From: Spirosoma oryzicola
GTDB lineage: Bacteria; Bacteroidota; Bacteroidia; Cytophagales; Spirosomataceae
Assembly (NCBI RefSeq): GCF_021233055.1
Contig: NZ_CP089538.1
Coordinates: 3,736,501 to 3,800,500, forward strand
Direction: 5' to 3'
Length of the DNA: 64,000 nt
Part shown: piece by piece, positions 1 through 7,958 of the stretch
How the letters are laid out: every line of letters begins with the position of its first letter
How positions within the stretch are numbered: the stretch's first letter is position 1
The notes under the pieces: model-generated
The model's database searches: none
What the model was told of the DNA's origin: nothing
The model's input: the letters and a program-made list of their open reading frames with translations, nothing else
Position numbers and translations under genes: made by a program

Positions 1-43
1 CTAAAATCAGTACACGAATTTGTCCTGAATACTTTTTTCGTTT

Positions 44-2155
44 ATGCGAGTTTGGAGCATCCTGTCAGGCTTGTTGATTATTATGGCCGAAGCAGTCAGT
101 CTAGCGCAATCAGCGGGCGGGCGCTCGACGGACACACAACGGCGTACCACTACTCAACCCGAATCACAAGGCCAGAACAGCGCCCCGGTTCAGTGGGCTA
201 ACCGTGTGGTGGGATTTTCGTCCGAGAAGGTAAGCGGAAGCGGTGAACAATATAAAGCGTCGCAGGCATTGGGCCGACCCAGTAAGGTCCCGAACCTAGG
301 CGAAAGTCCTGCGGCCTGGGCCCCCAAAACGTCCGACGGTACCGCCGACGAATGGATTCAGGTTGCCTTCGCCAAGCCAATAACCATTCGGCAGATTATT
401 ATTGGCGAAAATGTAAATCCGGGTGCGGTGGTACGGGTGCAGGTGATTGACGCCCAAAAGAAAGAGCATACGGTGTACAAGAATGCCACACCATCACCCC
501 GAACCGATCCTGTGCTACGAATCGCCCTGAACGATTCAGCCGTGGTAGGCGATCAGGTGAAAGTGTTTTTAAACGGGGCATCCATCGCGGGTATCAACCA
601 AATCGATGCCATTGGTATCTCGGATGATACCAAGCCCATTACGGTCGGCATCAACGTATCGAACGAGACGCCAAAAGAAATTATCAAGGAAAATCTCGGC
701 AAAACGGTCAACTCACCGGGGCAGGAAGTCGCGCCCGTCATTGCACCCGATGGCCGAACGCTTTATTTTACCCGCAATTTCAACAAAGCGAACATTGGTG
801 GGGCCGACCGGCAGGACGTTTGGTTCTCGACGCTTACCGCCGGTACTAGTGGCAATCCATCTAGCTGGAGTGAAGCCGTCAATATTGGCCCGCCCATCAA
901 CAACGCGGGTGACAATGCCATTAGCGGTCTTTCGCCCGACGGTCGCATCGCCTACCTGATCAACGTATACCTGCCCGACGGCGGTTTGTCGTTCGGCATA
1001 TCCCGGTCGGTTAAAACCCGTCAGGGCTGGTCGCAACCCGTCGAGTGTAAAATCGCCAACAACTACAACCTACACGAGAAAAACCAGTTAGAGTTCTGCG
1101 TCTCGCCCGATGGCAGAGCGATCATTCTGGCCGTGCAGCGGAAAGACACCCGTGGCAACCGCGACCTGTACGTAGCCTTGCAGAAACCTGACCGAACATG
1201 GGCAGAACCCATTTCGTTAGGCCCTGTAGTCAACACCGCCGATTCGGAGAGTTCGCCTTTTCTGGCTGCCGATGGCCGGACGCTTTATTTCACCTCAGCG
1301 GGTCATCCGGGCTACGGCAACGGCGATATTTTCGTAACGCGCCGACTCGATGATTCATGGAACAATTGGAGCGATCCGGAAAACCTGGGACCAGCTATCA
1401 ACACGGGCGAATGGGACGGTTATTTTACCATTCCGGCTTCCGGCGATTTCGCTTATCTGAGTTCGCGGGCGGGTTCGATGGGTGAAGACGATATTTTCCG
1501 GCTTAAACTTTACCCGGCTATCAAACCTGATCCGGTCGCTATTGTATCGGGACAGGTGCTGGATGCCAAAACGAAAAAGCCGGTCGCTTCCGAAGTAATC
1601 TCTAGTCTGGCGAACGAAGATAAGGAAACGGCCAAAGCGGATTATGATCCAGAAACCGGCGAGTACAAACTAATTTTGCCGACGCAAAAAATCTACACGC
1701 TCAAAGCCATCAAAGAAGGGTATTTTCCCACTACCGAAACTCTCGACCTAAGCAAAGACAAGCGCTTCCGCGACATCAAGCGCAATTTATTGCTGATCAA
1801 GATCGAGGCCGGTCAAAAAATAACGATGGGCGATGTGTTGTTTGAGCAAAGCCAGTTTACGCTACTTCCGGGTGCCTCGAGCGAACTGAACCGACTGGTT
1901 GACATGATGAACCAGTATCCGGTGATGGAACTTATGATTGAAGGCCATACGGATAACCAGGGCGATTGGGAGCCTAACATGAAGCTATCCGCCGACCGCG
2001 TCCAGACGGTAAAAGAGTACCTAACCAGCAAAGGAATTGCCGAGAGCCGGATCCAGACGAAGGCATGGGGACCGAGCAAACCCATTGCCAGCAACGGCAC
2101 CGAAGAGAAGCGGAAACAGAACCGGCGGGTAGAATTCACGATTCTCAAGATGTGA
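44..2155 (+). CDS. OmpA-family envelope protein with PD40 propeller
   Basis: Secreted multidomain protein of 703 residues, predicted to bind peptidoglycan from the periplasmic side of the outer membrane. The N-terminus is a signal peptide ending near AQS (about residue 23). Residues about 50-195 resemble a discoidin/F5-8C-like beta-sandwich. About 228-490 carry WD40-like PD40 repeats, seen as recurring APDGRTLYF, SPDGR and AADGRTLYF blocks. About 498-580 is a carboxypeptidase-regulatory-like domain (VSGQVLDAKTKKPVA). About 595-703 is an OmpA C-terminal domain with the EGHTDNQG and NRRVEF signatures. This architecture is common in Bacteroidota, where relatives accompany gliding/T9SS or envelope stress functions; the specific role here is not known. 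The GT-C gene follows after 30 bases. Family call is firm, function is not. Confidence 0.88.
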   Translation: MRVWSILSGLLIIMAEAVSLAQSAGGRSTDTQRRTTTQPESQGQNSAPVQWANRVVGFSSEKVSGSGEQYKASQALGRPSKVPNLGESPAAWAPKTSDGTADEWIQVAFAKPITIRQIIIGENVNPGAVVRVQVIDAQKKEHTVYKNATPSPRTDPVLRIALNDSAVVGDQVKVFLNGASIAGINQIDAIGISDDTKPITVGINVSNETPKEIIKENLGKTVNSPGQEVAPVIAPDGRTLYFTRNFNKANIGGADRQDVWFSTLTAGTSGNPSSWSEAVNIGPPINNAGDNAISGLSPDGRIAYLINVYLPDGGLSFGISRSVKTRQGWSQPVECKIANNYNLHEKNQLEFCVSPDGRAIILAVQRKDTRGNRDLYVALQKPDRTWAEPISLGPVVNTADSESSPFLAADGRTLYFTSAGHPGYGNGDIFVTRRLDDSWNNWSDPENLGPAINTGEWDGYFTIPASGDFAYLSSRAGSMGEDDIFRLKLYPAIKPDPVAIVSGQVLDAKTKKPVASEVISSLANEDKETAKADYDPETGEYKLILPTQKIYTLKAIKEGYFPTTETLDLSKDKRFRDIKRNLLLIKIEAGQKITMGDVLFEQSQFTLLPGASSELNRLVDMMNQYPVMELMIEGHTDNQGDWEPNMKLSADRVQTVKEYLTSKGIAESRIQTKAWGPSKPIASNGTEEKRKQNRRVEFTILKM

Positions 2156-2172
2156 GAACAAAGATTTTGCGC

Positions 2173-2180
2173 TAGTTTTG
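2173..2180 (+). promoter_or_regulatory. Possible -7 element (TAGTTTTG) before the GT-C gene
   Basis: An exact match to the Bacteroidota -7 consensus TAnnTTTG lies 5 bases before the ATG at 2186. No clear TTG -33 element is visible at 19-21 bases upstream, so it may be chance. If used, the transcript would be leaderless. Confidence 0.25.
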
Positions 2181-2185
2181 CCCCA

Positions 2186-3979
2186 ATGTTTACCCCATCG
2201 TCCCGTACTACGCTGTTTTTGCTGGGTGCTTTGCTTATCCTGGCACTCGGTCTTCGCCTATACCGTGTCGGTACTTACGGCATTTATTTCGACGAAAAAT
2301 CGACGTTACTGATCAGTCAGGGCGTTTGCCTGGAAGGCGCTAATCAAAAGGACGTTTTTAGCAAGACGTATTTTACGCCCGCTGAATTCTGGAAGCCAAA
2401 AACCTTCAACGACTTTATCGACGCCAACATTCGGGGCGACATCGGCAATAGCCCCTCCTATTATGGCGTACTGTGGCTTTGGATGGAAGTGTTTGGTTTG
2501 AGTGACACCTCCTTGCGAATGCCTTCGGTGATTTTCAGCACGTTGATCGTTTGGCTGCTGTTTGTTTTCGTCCGTCGGCATTTTAAATCGGACTCCTTAG
2601 CACTTACCAGTGCGGCCATCGCAGCAATCGAACCGTTTTTCGTTTCCTACAGCCACATTGCCCGCAACTACTCGATGACGTTCTTCCTGACGTTGCTGGC
2701 GACGCACTTGTTTTTGCTCATTATGGAACGGGTACGAGCCGGGGGAAGCGTCGCGAATCGAAGTCCTTCACTGCCGGTGCTTTATGTTTCCTATGGATTC
2801 GTCTTTGTCGCTTCCGTTTTATCGCACTACCTGACCGTTACGGTATTCCTGTGTCATGGCTTATACGCGCTTATCTACCTGCGCAACATACGAGCCTGGG
2901 TATCATTGGGCATTACCGGCGCTATCGGCCTGGGGTTGGTTTCGCTCTGGTTCCTGTTTGGTGGAGGTAAATACACCTTCTTTACACTGGAATACCAGAA
3001 GAATTTCTACCGCAACATTGCTCTGACCAATCCGTATCATTCGGGCTTTGGGATCATCCTGCCCGCTACGATTCCTAACATTGCGGTACGCGCTGTACCC
3101 ATCTTCTCCGACCTGTTCATCGTAACAAACGGCATGATTACCGTTCTCGTCAGTGTTCGTAATGCGATACTGGCGCTGGGCTTGGGTGTACTGGCAACGG
3201 GCGTTATTCATCGCTTCATCGGCGTACAAAAGCCGCCAACCTGGGTTTATGCCGCGGTTCCCGTGCTGCTCCTGGCTGGTCTGCCATTTTACACGCTCGA
3301 TCCGTTGCGTCTGTTGGTGTTGTCGATTGCCGTGCCGTTCGTGTACCTGATTGGCCGGTACGTAACGGATCACACGGATACCGCCCAGAAAAGACTTGTT
3401 GTCCTGTTAGTATTACTGACCTTCGTACCTACCTTATTTCTACTGTTCATGGCGTGGCGGTCTGGTCACACGTTCGGTATCACGCAACGGTACTCCGGTT
3501 TTTCATTTCCTTACGTTTGTATTCTGGTCGCGATGGGATTCCATCAACTGACTACCCTGCGTTGGTGGTTCAGCGTACCCATTGCCATCGTTCTGCTCAT
3601 TCAGGCGGGAAACATCGTTCAGCTGCTGGTTGATATTTACGCCGACAAAGCGCCTAAATACACCTATTTCGACAAGCCTCGCATCGCGAATCCGTATTGG
3701 TCATCGGCCCAGAAATTGAAGAGCCTCTATACGCCGGGGGATACGATCCTGTATCCAAACAAAAGGCGGCAGATCTTTTCGGAGAAAATGGACCGAACGT
3801 ATTCGCCGGTGGCTTTGCTGGACGCTCAATTGGTAAACGTTTACCTACCTGAGGATGCTCAGTATATCCAACGCATCGATCCGAACGAACGAAACCGAAT
3901 CGTACTCGTGAAAGGACGCTCTGGTGAAAAAATTACTATTTTTGACTTTAAAGGCTCGACATACCGCTACGGCGAATAA
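2186..3979 (+). CDS. GT39-like integral membrane glycosyltransferase
   Basis: Polytopic inner-membrane protein of 597 residues with roughly 10-12 hydrophobic segments and a soluble C-terminal part from about 480. After the first membrane helix it has GIYFDEKSTL, the acidic D-E pair in the first external loop that is the catalytic signature of GT-C enzymes of the GT39/PMT and ArnT type. These transfer a sugar from a polyprenyl-phosphate donor to an acceptor outside the cytoplasmic membrane. Neighbouring genes include a GT2 with membrane helices of the kind that makes polyprenyl-phosphate sugars (4914-6914), which fits a donor-maker and donor-user pair, though that link is inferred. Acceptor and sugar are unknown. 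Start ATG at 2186. Confidence 0.8.
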   Translation: MFTPSSRTTLFLLGALLILALGLRLYRVGTYGIYFDEKSTLLISQGVCLEGANQKDVFSKTYFTPAEFWKPKTFNDFIDANIRGDIGNSPSYYGVLWLWMEVFGLSDTSLRMPSVIFSTLIVWLLFVFVRRHFKSDSLALTSAAIAAIEPFFVSYSHIARNYSMTFFLTLLATHLFLLIMERVRAGGSVANRSPSLPVLYVSYGFVFVASVLSHYLTVTVFLCHGLYALIYLRNIRAWVSLGITGAIGLGLVSLWFLFGGGKYTFFTLEYQKNFYRNIALTNPYHSGFGIILPATIPNIAVRAVPIFSDLFIVTNGMITVLVSVRNAILALGLGVLATGVIHRFIGVQKPPTWVYAAVPVLLLAGLPFYTLDPLRLLVLSIAVPFVYLIGRYVTDHTDTAQKRLVVLLVLLTFVPTLFLLFMAWRSGHTFGITQRYSGFSFPYVCILVAMGFHQLTTLRWWFSVPIAIVLLIQAGNIVQLLVDIYADKAPKYTYFDKPRIANPYWSSAQKLKSLYTPGDTILYPNKRRQIFSEKMDRTYSPVALLDAQLVNVYLPEDAQYIQRIDPNERNRIVLVKGRSGEKITIFDFKGSTYRYGE

Positions 3980-4008
3980 ACGACTACCTTAATCAACCGA
4001 CTACGACT

Positions 4009-4827
4009 TTGACAACAGAAGCCACCGACTTTCAATCGCTCCAGGGCCAGCTCCGGCTCAAGATCCTGGGTCTTTACAATCAGGCTCACGCTGGTCATAT
4101 TGGCTGTTCGCTGAGTTGCGTCGATCTGATGATCGCCACGCTGGTACTACGCAAACGGCAGCAGGATACGTTTCTGCTGTCGAAAGGCCACGCTGCCGCT
4201 TCACTATACGCCTGTCTCAACCACCTCGGCGAAATTTCGGACGAGGTACTGGCGACCTACTACAAAAATGGCACGACGCTGCCCGCTCACCCTGCGCCAA
4301 ACAAACACGCGGGCATTCCATTTGCCACGGGTTCGCTGGGACACGGCCTGCCCATAGGAACGGGCGTTGCACAAGCTGGTAAATTACTCGGCGACGACTC
4401 CCGCGTCTATGTCCTGATGTCCGACGGCGAAACCAATGAAGGAACCACCTGGGAAGCCGCTCATTTTGCGGTTCAGAACGGACTGGACAACCTGATTGTG
4501 TTGATTGACAAGAATGGTTTACAAGGCTTTAACCAGACGGCCAACGTGCTCGGCGATACAGCGGATGCCCGCACCTGGACAGCAATGGGTTTTGAAACGG
4601 TTGAAGTAGATGGTCACGACATACCGGCAATTCTGGACACGCTCGATCAGCTGACAACCACGTCGAACGGGAAGCCTAAAGTTGTTATTGCCAAAACCGT
4701 AAAAGGCAAAGGCGTATCGTACATGGAAAACCGGCTTGAATGGCATTATCTGCCCATGACACCCGCTCAGTATGAGCAGGCACACGCCGAAGTGGGTGAA
4801 CGCTATTTGTCCGTAGATGTCGTCTAA
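4009..4827 (+). CDS. Transketolase-like N-terminal (TPP-binding) subunit
   Basis: A 272-residue protein matching only the pyrophosphate-binding half of transketolase. It has the thiamine diphosphate motif SDGETNEG (138-145) closing at N169 (LIDKNG), the SKGHAA segment with H61, H30 in the QAHAGHIG block and GSLGHGLP (109-115). The pyrimidine-binding half is encoded separately at 6964-7875. The two should form a heteromer moving a two-carbon ketol unit between sugars. Full-length transketolase is about 650 residues, so this is a split enzyme. Split pairs of this kind are known in both general metabolism and sugar-modification clusters. Start is TTG at 4009; no nearby in-frame ATG keeps the conserved N-terminus. 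A SDR-GT2 fusion gene sits between the halves. Confidence 0.88.
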   Translation: MTTEATDFQSLQGQLRLKILGLYNQAHAGHIGCSLSCVDLMIATLVLRKRQQDTFLLSKGHAAASLYACLNHLGEISDEVLATYYKNGTTLPAHPAPNKHAGIPFATGSLGHGLPIGTGVAQAGKLLGDDSRVYVLMSDGETNEGTTWEAAHFAVQNGLDNLIVLIDKNGLQGFNQTANVLGDTADARTWTAMGFETVEVDGHDIPAILDTLDQLTTTSNGKPKVVIAKTVKGKGVSYMENRLEWHYLPMTPAQYEQAHAEVGERYLSVDVV

Positions 4828-4835
4828 AGCCAGGA

Positions 4836-4859
4836 TATAGTCGATTACCGTTGACTATA
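4836..4859. other. Short hairpin between the transketolase half and the fusion gene
   Basis: TATAGTC (4836-4842) and GACTATA (4853-4859) form a 7 bp stem with a 10-base loop, 8 bases after the stop codon. It has no T-tract. It could attenuate or partially terminate transcription, or be chance. Confidence 0.3.
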
Positions 4860-4913
4860 AAACTTGTCATTAATACAACACATCCGCCCTTTTGCCGTAA
4901 TATTGCGGCCTGA

Positions 4914-6914
4914 ATGAATTCGTCTGATCCCATTTTGCTACCAGAAAAAATCGCCCGCCTTCAGGGACCAATCGTTGTGTTCGGAGCCAGCGGCTTCATT
5001 GGCGCGAACTTGTTTGAACAATTGTTTCGTGTACGCACGGACGTTTTTGCCCTCACCCACGATGCAACGAAGGCCTGGCGGCTCAAACTTTTAGATGTTC
5101 CAGCGGAAAATATTGTCCACTGCGACATTCTATCGAATAACTCCGTTCAGGACGTTTTTGGGAAAATCAAACCCAAAACCATTTTTAACCTGGCGGCCTA
5201 CGGTGCCTACAGCAAGCAGAAAAACGTAGGGCTTACCTACGAAACCAATGTGCTGGGTACGGTTAACATCCTGGAGAATTGCTCGGCGGAAATGGTTTAC
5301 ATTCACGCCGGTAGTAGCTCCGAATACGGCTTCAACTGTACCGCACCCAAAGAAACCGACCCGGTAGAGCCGAACAGCCACTACGCGGTATCGAAAGTAT
5401 CGGCGGCTTACACGCTTGACTACTACGCCAAGGTTCACAACCTCAACACGCTCAACCTACGGCTTTATTCCATTTACGGGGGCTGGGAAGAACCCGACCG
5501 GCTCATTCCGCGCCTGATCGAGGAAGTCCGGCAGAGTAAGCTCCCGCCACTGGTGTCACCGGACATCAGCCGCGATTTTGTGTATGTGGACGACTGCGTG
5601 GATGCCTTTGTACAAGCGGCCCTGCGGGTCGATCAGACGAATCGGGGTCGGTCCTATAACATCGCTACCGGCAAGAAAACAACCATGCGTGAGCTGGTTG
5701 ACGTTGCTCGGCAAACGTTTGGCTTGGCACAGGAACCCGTTTGGGGAAGCATGAACAACCGGAACTGGGATCTGGCTGACTGGTACGGCGACCCGACCGC
5801 AGCCGAAGCTGATCTGGGATGGAAAGCGACAACCCCCCTCAGCGATGGCCTTCGCCGGACGGCTGACTGGCAGATATCCCATGCGTACGAAAGTCGCGTG
5901 ATTCCGGCCTTCAACACGCCAACCCTGAACCCGGTTATCTCGCCAATTATTGCCTGTTATAAAGACGCGCAGGCCATTCCGTACATGTACGAGCGGCTGG
6001 TCAAAACCTTCAATGAGATGAAGGTGCGGTACGAAATCATCTTTGTTAACGACAATTCGCCCGACAACACCGACGAAGTCCTGAACGAGATTTGCGCCAA
6101 AGATCCGAATGTCATCGCCATCAAACACTCCCGAAATTTTGGGTCGCAGGCCGCTTTCCTGAGCGGTATGGAAATTGCAACCGGCGACGCAGTTGTGTTA
6201 ATGGACGGTGACTTACAAGATCCACCGGAAGTTATTCCGAAATTTTACGAGAAATGGCAGCAGGGCTTCGACGTGACGTACGGGGTTCGGGTGCAGCGAG
6301 AAATGGCTCCGCACGTTCATTTCTTCTACAAGCAGTTCTACCGCCTGTTCCGCAAAACGGCGTATATCAATATCCCGGTAGACGCGGGTGACTTTTCGAT
6401 GATCGACCGGAAGGTGGTTCGGGAACTGGTCAATTTACCGGAGACCGAACAGTTTCTGCGCGGGCTGCGGGCCTGGGTTGGTTTTAAGCAAACGGGTGTT
6501 GACTACGTACGACCAGAACGTATGTTCGGCGTCTCGACCAACAACTGGACAAAAAATATCTGGTGGGCGAAGAAAGCGATCTTCTCGTTTAGCTTCGCGC
6601 CACTTGAGTTAATGACCTATGCCGGTTTTGTGCTGACGGGTCTGTCGGTACTGGGCATTCTGTGGCAGATACTGGCGAAGCTGGTCTTTTTCCCGGACAC
6701 CCCCGCTGGCCTATCGACCGTTATTATTCTGGTGATGTTTTTCGGTGGTATCAACCTGTTGGGCATCTCGTTCCTGGGCGAATACATCAGCAAGATTTTT
6801 GAGGAAACGAAAAAACGACCGAAGTTCATTCGTACAATGGTTCGCAAGGGCCAGCGTGTTTATAAAACAGCGGCTGAGATCAGCACGCTGGTAGAGCAAC
6901 GGAAGAGTAAATGA
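4914..6914 (+). CDS. Fused sugar epimerase/dehydratase (SDR) - GT2 glycosyltransferase
   Basis: One 666-residue reading frame joins two normally separate enzymes. Residues about 18-325 are an extended SDR: GASGFIG dinucleotide site (24-30), a serine-rich active-site stretch at 133-136 and catalytic Y157-K161 (YAVSK). Residues about 340-560 are a GT2 of the DPM1/ArnC/GtrB type: VNDNSPDNTD, DGDLQD (431-436) and NFGSQAA. Two C-terminal helices (about 565-590 and 600-625) and GEYISK follow, typical of polyprenyl-phosphate glycosyltransferases. The expected role is to remodel a nucleotide sugar in the SDR half and load it onto undecaprenyl phosphate in the GT2 half. It lies between the two transketolase genes (86 and 49 bases away). 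No stop or frameshift separates the domains. Substrates are unknown. Confidence 0.88.
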   Translation: MNSSDPILLPEKIARLQGPIVVFGASGFIGANLFEQLFRVRTDVFALTHDATKAWRLKLLDVPAENIVHCDILSNNSVQDVFGKIKPKTIFNLAAYGAYSKQKNVGLTYETNVLGTVNILENCSAEMVYIHAGSSSEYGFNCTAPKETDPVEPNSHYAVSKVSAAYTLDYYAKVHNLNTLNLRLYSIYGGWEEPDRLIPRLIEEVRQSKLPPLVSPDISRDFVYVDDCVDAFVQAALRVDQTNRGRSYNIATGKKTTMRELVDVARQTFGLAQEPVWGSMNNRNWDLADWYGDPTAAEADLGWKATTPLSDGLRRTADWQISHAYESRVIPAFNTPTLNPVISPIIACYKDAQAIPYMYERLVKTFNEMKVRYEIIFVNDNSPDNTDEVLNEICAKDPNVIAIKHSRNFGSQAAFLSGMEIATGDAVVLMDGDLQDPPEVIPKFYEKWQQGFDVTYGVRVQREMAPHVHFFYKQFYRLFRKTAYINIPVDAGDFSMIDRKVVRELVNLPETEQFLRGLRAWVGFKQTGVDYVRPERMFGVSTNNWTKNIWWAKKAIFSFSFAPLELMTYAGFVLTGLSVLGILWQILAKLVFFPDTPAGLSTVIILVMFFGGINLLGISFLGEYISKIFEETKKRPKFIRTMVRKGQRVYKTAAEISTLVEQRKSK

Positions 6915-6917
6915 GTT

Positions 6918-6946
6918 TGTAGTTGGCGGTTAGCACGTTACTACAA
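6918..6946. other. Weak hairpin before the transketolase C-terminal gene
   Basis: TTGTAGT (6918-6924) and ACTACAA (6940-6946) can pair over a 15-base loop just after the stop at 6914. There is no T-tract. Little can be said beyond the symmetry. Confidence 0.2.
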
Positions 6947-6963
6947 CCCACAACGTATAAACC

Positions 6964-7875
6964 ATGCGAAACGAATTTTCTGCCGCTATCGAGCGCATTG
7001 CGCGTGAAGACGATAAAGTGGTATTTATAACGGGTGACTTAGGCTACAACGCTCTCGAAAATGTGGTTGAAGTCTTAGGGCCTCGCTTCATCAACGCGGG
7101 TGTTGCCGAGCAAAACATGGTGGGCGTAGCTGCGGGTATGGCTTACCGAGGGTACAAAGTGTTTTGTTACAGCATTGCACCGTTTGCGGTGTACCGGTGC
7201 CTTGAGCAATTTCGGAACGACGTTTGTCTGCACAACATGCCGGTTTTTCTGGTTGGCAACGGCGGTGGCTACGGCTATGGCATTATGGGCAGTACACACC
7301 ACGCGATTGAAGACCTTGCCTGTTTGAGTAGCCTTCAGAACGTCAATACGTACATTCCAGCGTTTGCCGATGAGGTCGCGCCCATGCTCGACCAGATCCT
7401 TACCGAAAGCCGTCCGGCTTATCTTCGCCTAGGGGCAGGACCGAAGACACCCGATGGCGCGCAAACGGCTGGTACGTTCAAGCATATCGTACAGGCAAAG
7501 GAATCGATTGGTACCGTAGTGGCCCTCGGTCCGGTTGCGGCCAACGTGCTGACAGCTGTACAGGATGAGTTGCTGGTCGACCAATTTGACGTGTACACCG
7601 CTACCAACCTACCCCTCGACTTGCCTGCTGACTTAGCCCATCGCTGGGGTGGAAAGCCGATGCTGGTTGTTGAAGAACACGTTTCGATTGGTGGACTAGC
7701 GCAGCAACTATCAGTAAAGTTACTGGCTTACGGAGCGGCCCCAAGTCATTTCGTCAGTCTATCGGCACAAGGGTATCCGAACGGTCTGTATGGCGACCAG
7801 AAATACCACCAGCAACTGTCGGGCCTTGACCCAGCTAATATTGCCCGTCAGCTGGCTTCATTTATGATCTACTAG
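6964..7875 (+). CDS. Transketolase-like C-terminal (pyrimidine-binding) subunit
   Basis: A 303-residue partner of 4009-4827. It carries the pyrimidine-binding domain with the catalytic glutamate E49 in NAGVAEQNMVG, the aromatic stretch around YRGYKVFCYSIAPF, and a C-terminal transketolase domain from about residue 180 (VVEEHVSIGGL). With the other subunit it would rebuild a transketolase or DXPS-like active site at the subunit interface. The order N-half, SDR-GT2, C-half within 3.9 kb on one strand suggests co-expression and a joint pathway; the actual acceptor sugar is not deducible. A strong hairpin (7889-7923) follows the stop, marking the end of the unit. Confidence 0.88.
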   Translation: MRNEFSAAIERIAREDDKVVFITGDLGYNALENVVEVLGPRFINAGVAEQNMVGVAAGMAYRGYKVFCYSIAPFAVYRCLEQFRNDVCLHNMPVFLVGNGGGYGYGIMGSTHHAIEDLACLSSLQNVNTYIPAFADEVAPMLDQILTESRPAYLRLGAGPKTPDGAQTAGTFKHIVQAKESIGTVVALGPVAANVLTAVQDELLVDQFDVYTATNLPLDLPADLAHRWGGKPMLVVEEHVSIGGLAQQLSVKLLAYGAAPSHFVSLSAQGYPNGLYGDQKYHQQLSGLDPANIARQLASFMIY

Positions 7876-7888
7876 TTTGTACTTTAGC

Positions 7889-7923
7889 GTACCATTGACC
7901 CTACCTGCTAGGGTCAATGGTAC
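7889..7923. terminator. Perfect 15 bp hairpin after the transketolase genes
   Basis: The arms at 7889-7903 and 7909-7923 are exact reverse complements around a 5-base loop (cctgc). It starts 13 bases after the stop at 7875. No T-run follows, so termination strength is uncertain, but position and perfection suggest an end-of-transcript structure. Confidence 0.6.
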
Positions 7924-7958
7924 AGCATACTCCCGTAAACTGCTAACGGACCGTCCAG

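Noticed and set aside
2155..2186. TAGTTTTG as sole proof of a promoter
   Set aside because: No -33 box; kept only as a low-confidence element.
5556..6128. 190-residue - strand frame
   Set aside because: Antisense to the junction of the SDR-GT2 fusion; it does not indicate a separate gene.
7889..7923. Palindrome considered as an attachment or recombination site
   Set aside because: No integrase or second copy seen; its position after a stop suits a terminator.
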